A stretch of DNA of 64,000 nt from Flavobacteriaceae bacterium CG2_30_31_66 (GTDB lineage: Bacteria; Bacteroidota; Bacteroidia; Flavobacteriales; Flavobacteriaceae): positions 26,805-90,804 of the forward strand of contig MNYM01000005.1 in NCBI GenBank assembly GCA_001873065.1, read 5' to 3'. Positions 20,916 to 31,301 of the stretch are shown piece after piece. Numbering within the stretch: position 1 is the first letter of the stretch; each line of letters begins with the position of its first letter. Below the pieces are notes generated by a model, which did not search any database, was not told the origin of the DNA, and saw nothing but the letters and a program-made list of their open reading frames with translations. Position numbers and translations under genes: made by a program.

Positions 20916-22118
20916 ATGACAGAAGGTAAAAATATTATTTGCATTTCTCAAACAACTTGGTATGGAGAATTTACCAAATCAACTGTTCAATTATTATCAT
21001 TGTTAGCCGCTAAAAACAACATTTTTTTTGTTGAGTATCCATTCACGGTCAAAGATGTAATCATGTCAATTCTAGGAAAACAGCGAGCACAAGTTGCTAG
21101 AATGTTTGGTTTTAAAAAGCGAATTCAAACAATAAAAACACCTTTTGAAACAACCATAAATCACCTTGTGATGCCTCCAGTTTTACCTGTCGATTTTATA
21201 AAAAACGAAACTATTTTCAACTTTTTCTTCGGAATTAATGCCTTTATCTATAAATATCAATTAAAAAAAATTATCAAAAAATACCAACTTAATAATCCCA
21301 TAATTATTACCGCTTACAATCCAATGTATGGCTTGGCAATGGTTGGAAAATTGAAGGAATTTTTGAATATTTATTATTGTTATGATGGAATGGATACCCA
21401 AAGACACAAATCAAGAATTTATGATATTGAGACGGAATTTTGCAAAAAAGTTGACGGAATTATCACTACTTCAGATTATTTGAATTCAGAAAAATTGAAA
21501 TTAAATAAAGAAAGTTTTGTAGTAAAAAATGGTGTTGATTTTAATTTATTTGTTCCTCATGCAAAAAAATCGGTTTCTGAAAATACTCTTGAAAAAAAAG
21601 TGGGTTATATTGGAACCTTGGATTTTCGATTTGATATTGACATAATGGAATTTGCAATTAAAAATTTACCACAAGTCACATTCGAATTTACTGGTTATTT
21701 ATTGAATCATCAAATTGTTGAACGTTTATCAACTTATAAAAATGTGTCATTTTTCGGCTCTGTAAAAGCAGAAGAAGTTCCAAAATTGTTGGCAAAATAC
21801 GATGCAGGAATTATTCCATACAAGATGGATGAAGTCAATAAAAATATTTATCCATTGAAAATTAATGAATATTTAGCAGTGGGAGTTCCTGTAATTATGA
21901 CAGCTTTTGCAAATTTAACCGATTTTGAAAACATGGTTTCTTCTGCAAAAACCAAAGAAATTTTCAAAGAATGCATTGAAAATGAGCTAACTAATGATTC
22001 TCTTTCTCAAATCGAAAAACGAATTTCATTTGCAAAACAAAACTCTTGGGAAGGAAGAGCAGTAGAATTTGAAAATATTTTAGAGTATTTCATCAAACAA
22101 AAAAATAAAAAAGCTTAA
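20916..22118 (+). CDS. Glycosyltransferase (GT-B, GT1/GT4-like)
   Basis: 'VGYIGTLDFRFDIDIMEFAIKNLPQVTFEFTG', 'IIPYKMDEVNKNIYPLKINEYLAVGVPVIMT'. Confidence 0.85.
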   Translation: MTEGKNIICISQTTWYGEFTKSTVQLLSLLAAKNNIFFVEYPFTVKDVIMSILGKQRAQVARMFGFKKRIQTIKTPFETTINHLVMPPVLPVDFIKNETIFNFFFGINAFIYKYQLKKIIKKYQLNNPIIITAYNPMYGLAMVGKLKEFLNIYYCYDGMDTQRHKSRIYDIETEFCKKVDGIITTSDYLNSEKLKLNKESFVVKNGVDFNLFVPHAKKSVSENTLEKKVGYIGTLDFRFDIDIMEFAIKNLPQVTFEFTGYLLNHQIVERLSTYKNVSFFGSVKAEEVPKLLAKYDAGIIPYKMDEVNKNIYPLKINEYLAVGVPVIMTAFANLTDFENMVSSAKTKEIFKECIENELTNDSLSQIEKRISFAKQNSWEGRAVEFENILEYFIKQKNKKA

Positions 22119-22128
22119 AAATAAAGCC

Positions 22129-23319
22129 ATGTTCACACTTAAAATTTTATTCTGGATATTACTTTTTATCATCGTTTACACGTATGTTGGTTATGGAATT
22201 TTATTATTTGCCATTATAAAAATCAGAAGAGTATTTAAAATTGGTCAAAAAGAAAAATATTTTCCAAATTTTGAACCTGAAGTTACCTTGTTTATTGCTG
22301 CATACAATGAAAAAGATTTTGTAGATGCAAAGATGAAAAATACTTTAGAACTTGAATATCCGAAAGAAAAATTGAATATTGTTTGGGTAACAGATGGTTC
22401 TGATGATGGAACTCCAGATTTGTTGAAAAAATATTCCAATACTCAAGTGCATCATTTGCCAGAAAGAAATGGAAAAATTGGCGCAATGAATCGTGGAATG
22501 AAATTCGTAAAAACACCTATTGTGATCTTTAGTGATGCGAATACGATGCTTGGAAAAGAATCTATCAGAAAAATTGTGAGTCTTTTTGGAAACCCAAAAG
22601 TAGGCTGTGTTTCAGGAGAAAAAAGAATTATGAGCAAAGAAAGTGATGCTGCATCTGGAGCTGGTGAAGGTTTGTATTGGAAATATGAATCCGCTTTAAA
22701 AAAATGGGATGCAGAGCTTTATTCTGTAGTTGGTGCTGCAGGTGAACTATTTGCAATTAGAACAGAATTGTATAAACACATGGAACAAGACACACTTTTG
22801 GATGATTTTGTAATCTCTTTGAGAGTGGCACAAGATGGATATACCATTCAATATGACCCAGATGCGTATGCCATTGAAACAGCTTCAGCCAATGTAAAAG
22901 AGGAATTAAAACGTAAAATACGAATTTCAGCTGGCGGCATTCAAGCAATTGTTAGATTGCGTTCTTTGTTGAATATTTTTAAATATGGGACTCTTTCTTT
23001 TCAATATATTTCTCATCGCGTTTTACGTTGGACACTGACACCTCTTTGTTTGATAATTCTAATTCCAGTATCATTTTTAGTAGCTTTTAACGAAGGAATT
23101 TTTTCTTTTAGATTCTATGCAACATTTTTTTGGTTGCATTTAATTTTCTATATAGCCGCTTTGACAGGTTGGTTTTTGGAAAATAGATCTACAAGAATTA
23201 AAATATTATTTATTCCTTATTACTTTTTTATCATGAATTTATCTGTTGTTTTAGGATTTTTTAGATACATGAAAAAATCACAATCTGTGAATTGGGAAAG
23301 AGCAAAAAGAGGAAATTAA
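22129..23319 (+). CDS. Glycosyltransferase family 2 (processive-type, membrane)
   Basis: 'VTLFIAAYNEKDFVDAKMKNTLEL', 'WVTDGSDDGTPDLL', 'IFSDANTMLG', 'DDFVISLRV'. Confidence 0.93.
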   Translation: MFTLKILFWILLFIIVYTYVGYGILLFAIIKIRRVFKIGQKEKYFPNFEPEVTLFIAAYNEKDFVDAKMKNTLELEYPKEKLNIVWVTDGSDDGTPDLLKKYSNTQVHHLPERNGKIGAMNRGMKFVKTPIVIFSDANTMLGKESIRKIVSLFGNPKVGCVSGEKRIMSKESDAASGAGEGLYWKYESALKKWDAELYSVVGAAGELFAIRTELYKHMEQDTLLDDFVISLRVAQDGYTIQYDPDAYAIETASANVKEELKRKIRISAGGIQAIVRLRSLLNIFKYGTLSFQYISHRVLRWTLTPLCLIILIPVSFLVAFNEGIFSFRFYATFFWLHLIFYIAALTGWFLENRSTRIKILFIPYYFFIMNLSVVLGFFRYMKKSQSVNWERAKRGN

Positions 23320-23340
23320 TTGATGAAAAAATTATAAAAC

Positions 23341-23380
23341 AAAAAAAATCCGTTCAAAGAAATTTGAACGGATTTTTTTT
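23341..23380. terminator. Bidirectional intrinsic terminator at the end of the EPS operon
   Basis: AAAAAAAATCCGTTCAAA-GAAA-TTTGAACGGATTTTTTTT perfect inverted repeat. Confidence 0.92.
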
Positions 23381-23392
23381 GAGCATTTTGAA

Positions 23393-25483
23393 TTAGTTTA
23401 CAGAATAAACATTCGCTCTATTATCTTCAATTTCTGAAGCTTTTTTGATGGCTTCATATATTTTATAAGTTGCATTTTTTCTGCTATCAGCAATTCTTTT
23501 TCTGTTGATTTCATAATTAGGTAATAGAACAGGCAGCTCTTTTTTAGTCATTTTAAAAGTATAAACACCTCTATCACCAACAACTGAATTATAAATTTTG
23601 TTTGGTTGTGCAAAATACATGGCTCCAACAATTTTTGGTTCAACACCAACACCTGATAGAGTAGGACTTTTTAATGAAACGCCAACTGCAGTCATTACAT
23701 TTGTATTATTTAACTTTGCTATATCTTGCAAATTTGAACCTTCTAATTTTTTAGTTAAAGTTTCCGCTTTTTTCTCGTTAATCAAAATAGGTCTCACCGT
23801 ATTTATCGCTTTATCAGCAGACATTAAGCCTTTTTCTTGAGACGAAGTTAATGAAACAACCACATGAAAACCTTCTAAATCAAAACGTTTAAAATCGCCT
23901 GGTTTTGTATCTTTATTGAAAGCCCAAGTAACTATTTGTCTTTGGTTTCCTAAACCTGGAACATTTTCATCCAAAGCTTTAATGCCAATTGCTGGTTTGA
24001 TTGTATATGTCATTTTATTGGCAACATCCAAAAAATTATTGTCTTTTGTTACAGCCAGTGAAAACTGCTCAGCATTTCTAAAAATAGCATTTTCTGTTGC
24101 TTCAGAGGCTACAATTTTTCTGCTAAACGTAGCTAATTTCACAACGTTTTGAATATTTCTTTGATTATCAATTTTGATGACGTGAAAACCAAATGGTGTT
24201 TTCACAACCCCTAAATCTCCTTTTTTCCCTTTGAAAGTATAATCTCTAAATTCAGGTGTCATTCTTGTGTACGTAAACCAATCTAAGTTTCCTCCTTTTT
24301 CTGAATTTGATTTGTCTGAAGAAAATTCTTTCGCTAAACTTTCAAATTTATCAACTTTACTTTTTACGATAGCAAGAATACTGTCTGCTAATTTTTTAGC
24401 ACTTTCTTCAGTTCTTATTACTTCGGGGGCAACTCTTTGAGCGCCAACAAAAGGAATTAAAATATGGCTTGCTTTAACTGAATCTGGCATTCTTGAAATT
24501 TCAGTAATTTTAGAAATTTTCAGGAAACCATTGTCTTTATATGGGCCTACAACTTTTCCTTTGGCACTTGAAAAAATAGAATCAGAAACTTGTTTATTTA
24601 CTTGGGACTTGTATAAAAAATTATCTTCAATGTAAGTATCAGATTGATTTTCTGACAAAAATAAATTGTCATTGGTTGCCAATTTAAAATCTTCAATTAA
24701 TGATGAAACTTCAGTTTTTAAAGCATTTTCGTCATCAGATGTTGGAACGATTTCAAAAGTTACATAATCAATGTCTCTTGAAGCTTCCACTTCATAATCA
24801 GCTTTATGGTTTTTAATATATGATTCAACTTCCGATTTTTTTATTTTTACTAAACTATCTTGAATTGTTGTGTATGGAATATATACAAAATCTGCATTTA
24901 GCTTGGTATTTTCATACAAGTATTCAAATTCTCCCTCTTTTAAAGACGCACCCAAACCAGCAGTTATCAAATTATTATAAGTAGTTGTTGACAAATTATC
25001 TTTTAATTGCCCCATATAAGCAGCCCATTGAGCCCAAAGTTCTTTGTTGTTTTCTTTGGTATCTGCCAAGAATTGTTTGAATTTTTGTTCATCAAATAAT
25101 CCTGCTTCATTTTGATATTCAGGACTGTTTTGAACAAATGGAATCGAAATTAATTCATTCCAAACATCGGCTTCACCGATGGTAATACCAGCCTCAGACA
25201 ATTGATTCTGGTAGATTTTTTTTCTTAAAATATTTTCCCAAACTGCGTTTACAGCCTGCATTTCAGAGACATTGCTCCCAACTTGTTGTTTGTAACTTTC
25301 TAATTCTTGGATAAATTCTTGTCGAGTAATAGCTTCTCCATTAATTTCTCCTACTTCATTGATTTTGTTAGAGCTAAAAAAATCTTTTAAAGTAGAAGGA
25401 TCCAATACGAAAGCAAAAAGTGCCAATCCAATAATAATGATTAAGAACATTGAACGTTCTCTAATTTTTGATAAAACTGCCAT
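23393..25483 (-). CDS. Peptidylprolyl isomerase, PpiD/SurA-type (SurA_N + parvulin domains)
   Basis: 'MAVLSKIRERSMFLIIIIGLALFAFVLDPSTL', parvulin 'VKASHILIPFVG', 'FSSDKSNSEKGGNLDWFTYTRMTPEFRDYTFKGKKGDLGVVKTPFGFHVIKI'. Confidence 0.95.
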   Translation of the reverse strand: MAVLSKIRERSMFLIIIIGLALFAFVLDPSTLKDFFSSNKINEVGEINGEAITRQEFIQELESYKQQVGSNVSEMQAVNAVWENILRKKIYQNQLSEAGITIGEADVWNELISIPFVQNSPEYQNEAGLFDEQKFKQFLADTKENNKELWAQWAAYMGQLKDNLSTTTYNNLITAGLGASLKEGEFEYLYENTKLNADFVYIPYTTIQDSLVKIKKSEVESYIKNHKADYEVEASRDIDYVTFEIVPTSDDENALKTEVSSLIEDFKLATNDNLFLSENQSDTYIEDNFLYKSQVNKQVSDSIFSSAKGKVVGPYKDNGFLKISKITEISRMPDSVKASHILIPFVGAQRVAPEVIRTEESAKKLADSILAIVKSKVDKFESLAKEFSSDKSNSEKGGNLDWFTYTRMTPEFRDYTFKGKKGDLGVVKTPFGFHVIKIDNQRNIQNVVKLATFSRKIVASEATENAIFRNAEQFSLAVTKDNNFLDVANKMTYTIKPAIGIKALDENVPGLGNQRQIVTWAFNKDTKPGDFKRFDLEGFHVVVSLTSSQEKGLMSADKAINTVRPILINEKKAETLTKKLEGSNLQDIAKLNNTNVMTAVGVSLKSPTLSGVGVEPKIVGAMYFAQPNKIYNSVVGDRGVYTFKMTKKELPVLLPNYEINRKRIADSRKNATYKIYEAIKKASEIEDNRANVYSVN

Positions 25484-25606
25484 GCGTCATTGATTTAATT
25501 TCAGTTGGCGAATATACGATTTTTGACTTGAATATTACAACCGATTTTACAGATAATCTTGTTGGGTTAAGTACTTGTTTTTGAGTAGTATTTATTAATA
25601 CTTTTT

Positions 25607-26869
25607 CTAATTAGCTTCTATTATTTTTAATTTTACTTTTTCAATTTTTGCACCACTCATTTTTAAAATTGTCATTTCAAAATCATCAATAATAATTTTT
25701 TCTTTTTCTTCGGGAATATTTTCAGTGTGGTTAATAATAAAACCTCCTAATGTCTCATAGGCCTCAGATTTTGGAATCTCTAAATCATATTCTTCATTTA
25801 AATAATCGATTTCTAGCCTTGCAGAAAAAACAAACTCATTGTCACTTATTTTTTCTTCAATAAATTCTTGAACATCATGTTCGTCTTCAATTTCACCAAA
25901 AAGCTCTTCAACAATATCTTCAACAGTAATCATTCCTGAAGTTCCTCCATATTCATCTACAACAACCGCAACGCTTTTTCGCTTTTTGATGAGTGTATTT
26001 AAAATGTCATTTATCATCATTGATTCAGGAACAATTTCTAAAGGAATTAAAATAGACTTGATAGTTTTTGGTTTTTTAAATAATTCAAAAGCATTTACAT
26101 ATCCAACAACATCATCCAAAGAGGTTTGAAAAATTAATATTTTTGACAATCCAGTTTCAATAAATAAATTTTTTAGTTTTAGAACTGAATCATGAATTTC
26201 AAGTGCTATAATCTCTGTTCTTGGAACCATTACTTCTCGTGCTTTTACATTTTGAAAAATCAAAGCATTTTGAAAAATTTGAATTTCAGAATCCATTTTA
26301 TCGTCATCGTTCCCTGTTTCTAATTGTTCGTTAATGTAGTTTTCTAATTCTTCTTTACTAAATTCAGTTTGTTGTTCATCAGGACTCACTTTAAAGATTA
26401 CTTTTAAAAAAAAATCTGAAATTGACGTAATAAATGCAGAGAAAAAATGGAACAAATAGTAAAAGAAATAAGCAGGAACCGCAAAGATTCTCAAAACATC
26501 ATTGGCATAAATTCTAAAAATGGCTTTGGGTAAAAACTCGGCTGTAATCAAGATAACTATTGTAGATATAATTGTCTGAATCAATAAGTTATAAAATTCA
26601 TTAAAGTTTTCTAGTGGCAAAAGCCTCACTAAAAATCTTCCCATATAATAACTGTAAATCACCAAAGCAATATTATTTCCTACCAACATTGTAGTAATAA
26701 ATTTTGATGATTTATGGGTAATTTTCTTTAGGATTTTCGCAATCAATCCCTCTCTTTTTTTCTCTAATTCAATATGTAATTTATTTGCAGAAACGAATGC
26801 GATTTCCATTCCAGAGAAAAAGGCAGATAATAGAATAGAAATAATAATGATAATAAGTTCGATTTCCAT
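25607..26869 (-). CDS. Hemolysin/CorC family protein (DUF21-CBS-CorC_HlyC)
   Basis: 'FSGMEIAFVSANKL', 'VMVPRTEIIALE', 'VVVDEYGGTSGMITVEDIVEELFGEIEDEHD'. Confidence 0.95.
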   Translation of the reverse strand: MEIELIIIIISILLSAFFSGMEIAFVSANKLHIELEKKREGLIAKILKKITHKSSKFITTMLVGNNIALVIYSYYMGRFLVRLLPLENFNEFYNLLIQTIISTIVILITAEFLPKAIFRIYANDVLRIFAVPAYFFYYLFHFFSAFITSISDFFLKVIFKVSPDEQQTEFSKEELENYINEQLETGNDDDKMDSEIQIFQNALIFQNVKAREVMVPRTEIIALEIHDSVLKLKNLFIETGLSKILIFQTSLDDVVGYVNAFELFKKPKTIKSILIPLEIVPESMMINDILNTLIKKRKSVAVVVDEYGGTSGMITVEDIVEELFGEIEDEHDVQEFIEEKISDNEFVFSARLEIDYLNEEYDLEIPKSEAYETLGGFIINHTENIPEEKEKIIIDDFEMTILKMSGAKIEKVKLKIIEAN

Positions 26870-26883
26870 GAAAATCTGATAGA

Positions 26884-27084
26884 CTATTTATTTTGACGAT
26901 TTCTTGTTTCTATTTTTTTTCTAAAATGTCTTTTAAAGAAAAACACTAAGGTAATCAAAATAGCGAAACCAAGAAATAAATAAGACCTTGACCTGTCAGA
27001 ATTCCAACGAACAATGGCTTCTACTGTGCAAATAAATGCAATCATTAAATATCCGTATTGAAAAAATTTCCAAAGTGTATTCAT
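26884..27084 (-). CDS. Small membrane protein, conserved hypothetical
   Basis: 66 aa ORF with two TM segments in tight minus-strand operon context. Confidence 0.6.
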   Translation of the reverse strand: MNTLWKFFQYGYLMIAFICTVEAIVRWNSDRSRSYLFLGFAILITLVFFFKRHFRKKIETRNRQNK

Positions 27085-27087
27085 AAT

Positions 27088-27654
27088 TTAGTTTTCTATT
27101 GTTTCTAATTTTCCTGTTGTTTTTTTTGACAGATGCTGGGTTAAATCATCTTTTGATTCAAAACCTATTCCAAAAATAGTGTCTTTTTCTTTCATCAAAG
27201 TGAATGCTTTTTCCGAAATAAAATACTTTGTTTTTTCATCCCAAAAAAGTTGCTCAGTTTCCAATCGTGATTTATCTGTATGATTAATTACAATCACATG
27301 TCCTTTGATTTCAGAAATGGAAGTTTTTGAATAGCTTATCGCATATTGACCGGTTATTGTTACGGAATCAATGTCACTTTTTCTAAAATTTACAATTTTT
27401 ATGCCATTGGGAAACTCACTATAAGGATGCTCACTTCGATTGCTAAAATCGAGCATTAAAGGAGTAATCAATCTTGAAGTGATTTTTCCAGAATCTTTAT
27501 AAACATGGTTTGCATCTCTTGCGATTCCAACTGGTAAATTTTTATCTACCAAAAAATCACGTACTTTTTGGGTATCGCTTGTGCATGAAAAAAGCATTGT
27601 TGTAAAAAAAAATACAACAATGCTTTTCGAAAAAAATTGTGAAAATAGTTTCAT
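27088..27654 (-). CDS. lptC: LPS export ABC transporter periplasmic protein LptC
   Basis: Lipoprotein signal 'LFSCTS', 'LITPLMLDFSNRSEHPYSEFPNGIKIVNF...ISEIKGHVIVINHTDKSRLETEQLFWDEKTKYFISEK'. Confidence 0.85.
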   Translation of the reverse strand: MKLFSQFFSKSIVVFFFTTMLFSCTSDTQKVRDFLVDKNLPVGIARDANHVYKDSGKITSRLITPLMLDFSNRSEHPYSEFPNGIKIVNFRKSDIDSVTITGQYAISYSKTSISEIKGHVIVINHTDKSRLETEQLFWDEKTKYFISEKAFTLMKEKDTIFGIGFESKDDLTQHLSKKTTGKLETIEN

Positions 27655-28997
27655 TATTTTCCGCTAGACTCAATGGTTACGGTTTCGTTTATCCAACATT
27701 TTATTGTATAAGGGGTTCCTTCATTTGCGCCATAAGTAAAGATTGTTTTCTTGTCTGGTAAATTTCCTCTGTAACTTGCAATATATTTTGCGGCAACTGA
27801 TGAAATACTTTGATCAATACTTGCTGCTTTTTGAGCTTGTCTGAGAGCCGCCGCATAAACCATTCTTTTTTCAAATTCGTTTTTCCCACAGTCATTTACG
27901 CTTGCTTGATATAATCTTCCAATTAACAAATACGCTTTACCATAATTAGGATTGTAACTCAAAGCTTCTCTGGCTAGGACTCTTGCATTTGCTAATTGCC
28001 CTCTTTGTTTTGCTTGTTCAGCAAAATTTAATTTATACCTCGCTTTTTTTAATGGGTCAGTTTCCAAATCAAAAGCTTTTTTTCTCATTGCTGCAGCACC
28101 CGAATTATCTCCATTTTTCTCTAAAATCCCTGCATAAAAGGAATAGGAATCAGAAGAAGGCGTTGATTCTGCATATGCTTTTGCAAGTGTTTCAAACATT
28201 GGATCTTCTTGACAACCTTTGTTAAATAATCTTGAAACTGCTCTTCTTAACCAAATTGGGTCTTTTTTAAAGGTTTCAAACTCTCTTTTGTACAATGGTA
28301 TCAATCTGTCACAAGTAGCTATATCAGAAATAATATTATCTAAACCGCCTTCAATTTGTCCTAAAGCAGCAGAATTTGTTTGATATATATTTAATAATCT
28401 TTTTTCTTTGTTATCTAAAACTTTTGTTGAGTCTTTAGTAATTTCATTGATTTTTGTGGTGTAGTCATCTAGTTTTTCTCCAATAGATTCTAAAACATCA
28501 TCATAAGTATCAAAAACTCTTTGAGGATCTGTGTCTTTAAATTTATCAGTTACTCCCTGAAAATATTTATAGATATTTTTCACACTCATATCTCTCGGAG
28601 ATATTTTATAGGCTTTTTGAAGAATTTCAAAAATCTCTTCATCGGTTGCTAGTTTATTGTCCGCTAAATAATCAGCATAATCACTGTGAACTTTTGCTGG
28701 GTTATCAGTCGAAAAATACTTGAGTCTTTGCTCATATACTTTTTTTGAAAGGATAGGATCTTTTTTTACATCTTGAGCCAATGTTGAACCATATTTGTAG
28801 ATATTTACCGATAAATCAGGACATTTATCCATTAAAAAAGTCCAATTTTCAAAAGCATCAACATATTTTTTTGATTGAAAATCTCCTTTAAATAGATTGT
28901 ATTTTATGGTACATTCTTGTGTTAAATCGTCTTGGGCATTTGTTTTTCCGATTGCAAATAATGCAATAACTGTTAGTAATAATGTAATTTTTTTCAT
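27654..28997 (-). CDS. TPR-containing secreted/periplasmic protein
   Basis: Signal peptide, TPR-like 'LARNARVLAREALSYNPNYGKAYLLIGRLYQ'; 1-nt overlap with lptC. Confidence 0.7.
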   Translation of the reverse strand: MKKITLLLTVIALFAIGKTNAQDDLTQECTIKYNLFKGDFQSKKYVDAFENWTFLMDKCPDLSVNIYKYGSTLAQDVKKDPILSKKVYEQRLKYFSTDNPAKVHSDYADYLADNKLATDEEIFEILQKAYKISPRDMSVKNIYKYFQGVTDKFKDTDPQRVFDTYDDVLESIGEKLDDYTTKINEITKDSTKVLDNKEKRLLNIYQTNSAALGQIEGGLDNIISDIATCDRLIPLYKREFETFKKDPIWLRRAVSRLFNKGCQEDPMFETLAKAYAESTPSSDSYSFYAGILEKNGDNSGAAAMRKKAFDLETDPLKKARYKLNFAEQAKQRGQLANARVLAREALSYNPNYGKAYLLIGRLYQASVNDCGKNEFEKRMVYAAALRQAQKAASIDQSISSVAAKYIASYRGNLPDKKTIFTYGANEGTPYTIKCWINETVTIESSGK

Positions 28998-29012
28998 TTT
29001 AGTAGGTATTTA

Positions 29013-30308
29013 TTAATCAATTTTTCTCTGTACGAACCAATTTACGTCTGTTAAAGATAAACTTACTCTTAAGTTGAAATAATTTTCTTGAATCAAATTA
29101 TTTTGCAAAGTACCTCTTTTTCCAAACTCAAAGCCCATGTTTATAGTTGATAATCTTTGTAATGGTAATCCTAATCCAAAAGATATGCCAAAATCGTCAA
29201 TTTGTGAAAAACTTGTATTACTTCCAGAGCCGTCAACCAAAAGACCCGTATTCTCAAAACGTATTCCTGCTCTATAAGTTACTCTTTCCCAGTAACTTGA
29301 GATAGAATTTACTTTTGGAAGATAAAAACCTCCAAATGACAAACGGCTCGATTTTCTATATTTATAAGCACTATCAACTCCACCAGATAACAATCCAGTA
29401 GTTGATAAAGCATCTTGAGATTCATATTCAATTCCTGCATACCAATTATCAAATTTACCGACACCAACACCAAAATTTGTGGTTAAAGGCATGTTAAAGC
29501 TTCCTGAGACGATTGTTGATGAGATAGTGTCCCTCGGAAATTCGGAGCCAGTTGCAGAAAAAGTTAATGAATAAAGATAATCATTACCTTCAACATTCAT
29601 TTTATTTGAAAGTTTTACAGTGGCACCAGTGCTTATTATTAATTTATTTTTTAACTCTTTTTGGTATTGGGCACCAACTTTTATTGATTTACCTCTAACA
29701 GTAGAAACCTCATTGTATTTGGTTGAAAGCGCAACATTTGATCTTAAAACACTGATGCTGTTTTCAATATTTCCAAAATTAAAATCTCCTTCGGCTCCAA
29801 GTGAGAAATTTTTTGTGATTTTCATACCCAAACTACTATAAATGCGATTAACGCCCCCATTTCCTTCAAAAAGGGTTATTTGAGTTAAATCGCCATTAAC
29901 ATCTAAAACCGAAGTTGTTAACGAATATCCTATGGAAGAAATAGGTTGCATTCCAAAAGAAAAACCTGCTTTTGAACCTATTGGGAAAGCCAATGCAATG
30001 TATGACAAACTTGTTGAAATACTACTTTGCTTCGTAGTTGCACTTTTGATAGTGAGATCATTATTTAACATTCCAACTGAATAGGTTGTGTATCTTAAAT
30101 CCGCGTAAGCAGCTGGATTTGTAAAATTTAAAAATTTATAATTGCTAAATGCAACTCCAATACCTCCCATGGCACTTTGCTCAACAGTTGTTGCTTTAAA
30201 TTCTTCGCCGATTCCAAAATAAGAATAGGGTGATGAATTGGTTCTTTGAGCTAAAAGTGAAATAGCAGAAATAAAAAAGAAAAAAGTTATTAGAATATTT
30301 CTAATCAT
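29013..30308 (-). CDS. Outer membrane beta-barrel protein (FadL-like/hypothetical)
   Basis: Signal peptide 'MIRNILITFFFFISAISLLAQ', 'SPYSYFGIGE', alternating beta-barrel pattern ending aromatic. Confidence 0.7.
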   Translation of the reverse strand: MIRNILITFFFFISAISLLAQRTNSSPYSYFGIGEEFKATTVEQSAMGGIGVAFSNYKFLNFTNPAAYADLRYTTYSVGMLNNDLTIKSATTKQSSISTSLSYIALAFPIGSKAGFSFGMQPISSIGYSLTTSVLDVNGDLTQITLFEGNGGVNRIYSSLGMKITKNFSLGAEGDFNFGNIENSISVLRSNVALSTKYNEVSTVRGKSIKVGAQYQKELKNKLIISTGATVKLSNKMNVEGNDYLYSLTFSATGSEFPRDTISSTIVSGSFNMPLTTNFGVGVGKFDNWYAGIEYESQDALSTTGLLSGGVDSAYKYRKSSRLSFGGFYLPKVNSISSYWERVTYRAGIRFENTGLLVDGSGSNTSFSQIDDFGISFGLGLPLQRLSTINMGFEFGKRGTLQNNLIQENYFNLRVSLSLTDVNWFVQRKID

Positions 30309-31033
30309 TTGTTTTTATTAAAAATAAATAGTCCGTTCAATCCTTCTAAAAGGAAATTTTGATTGGCAAATATGCTACTTTTTAATTGTTTTGACAAGAA
30401 ATTTGTATCTCCTCCTGTTAAAACAATTGTTAAATCAAGATATTTTTTTTTATGCTGACCAATTACACCTTCAATTTCTTGAATTACACCGTTTACAACA
30501 CCAGAATTTATGGATTCTTGCGTATTTTGACCAATGAAATTATCGAGTAGCTTTTTCTCTAAAAGTGGTAATTTTTTAGTGAATTTATGAAGTGCTTTGA
30601 ACCTCATTTCAATTCCTAAAGAAATTGCCCCCCCAAAATAATTGTTGTTTTTATCTAAAAAATCAAAAGTTATGCAAGTTCCAGCATCAATAACTAATAC
30701 ATTTTTATTTGGAAATGATTTTGTTGCAGCCGCAATAAGTGCTATTCTATCAGCGCCAAGAGTTTTAGGAGTTTTGTAAAGATTATGAAAAGGGAGTTTC
30801 ATCGCTGATGAAACCTCTAAAAGCACAAGGATTTTTCTTAATTTTTCTAATTTTTTTTCTGAAATAAAAGCAACACTAGATATGATTGCATCATTTAAGG
30901 TGTATTTTTTCGTTATAAATTTAATTTCAGAAATGATTTTTTCAACAGGAAAAATAGTGACTTCAATTAAGTTATCTCCATGAAAAACAGCTGTTTTCAC
31001 CCTTGTATTTCCAACATCAATTGCTAAATTCAT
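30305..31033 (-). CDS. coaX: Type III pantothenate kinase
   Basis: 'MNLAIDVGNTRVKTAVF', 'TLGADRIALIAAA', 'VIDAGTCITFDFLDKNNNYFGGAISLGIEMRFKALHKFT'. Confidence 0.95.
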   Translation of the reverse strand: MNLAIDVGNTRVKTAVFHGDNLIEVTIFPVEKIISEIKFITKKYTLNDAIISSVAFISEKKLEKLRKILVLLEVSSAMKLPFHNLYKTPKTLGADRIALIAAATKSFPNKNVLVIDAGTCITFDFLDKNNNYFGGAISLGIEMRFKALHKFTKKLPLLEKKLLDNFIGQNTQESINSGVVNGVIQEIEGVIGQHKKKYLDLTIVLTGGDTNFLSKQLKSSIFANQNFLLEGLNGLFIFNKNK

Positions 31034-31053
31034 TCCTAATTTTAAATGAAGTT

Positions 31054-31061
31054 CAAAAATA
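31054..31061 (-). promoter_or_regulatory. Bacteroidota -7 box (TATTTTTG on minus strand) for coaX operon
   Basis: Plus-strand CAAAAATA = TAnnTTTG consensus on minus strand, 21 bp before coaX ATG. Confidence 0.5.
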
Positions 31062-31107
31062 CAACAGATTTTTTTAAATTTTAGTTAGTAGATATAAAAA
31101 AACATTT

Positions 31108-31115
31108 TATATTTG
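31108..31115 (+). promoter_or_regulatory. Bacteroidota -7 box (TATATTTG) for tRNA-Phe
   Basis: TAnnTTTG match 16 bp upstream of the tRNA. Confidence 0.6.
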
Positions 31116-31130
31116 CATCCGCTTAAGAAC

Positions 31131-31203
31131 GGTATCTTAGCTCAGTTGGTAGAGCAAAGGACTGAAAATCCTTGTGTCCCTGGTTCGATTCCTGGAGATA
31201 CCA
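31131..31203 (+). tRNA. tRNA-Phe (GAA anticodon)
   Basis: 73 nt cloverleaf: acceptor GGTATCT/AGATACC, D-arm AGCTCAGTTGGTAGAGC, anticodon loop ACTGAAAAT (GAA), T-arm CCTGGTTCGATTCCTGG. Confidence 0.96.
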
Positions 31204-31206
31204 CAA

Positions 31207-31240
31207 TAAAACCCAAAAACATCATTGTTTTTGGGTTTTA
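31207..31240. terminator. Intrinsic terminator after tRNA-Phe
   Basis: AAAACCCAAAAACA-TCA-TTGTTTTTGGGTTTTAT inverted repeat. Confidence 0.8.
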
Positions 31241-31301
31241 TGTTTTTAGAAAAATAAATTACAAATAAAAAAAACAAGCATTTTGCTTGGTTTTCAATTC
31301 A

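Noticed and set aside
23341-23380. Possible dispersed repeat, as the hairpin resembles that at 821-858 (both contain TCCGTT)
   Set aside because: Each is simply a symmetric bidirectional terminator between convergent genes; similarity is limited to the short stem.
31131-31203. tRNA-Phe as integration site of a mobile element
   Set aside because: No integrase, no duplicated tRNA 3' end and only housekeeping genes on both sides.
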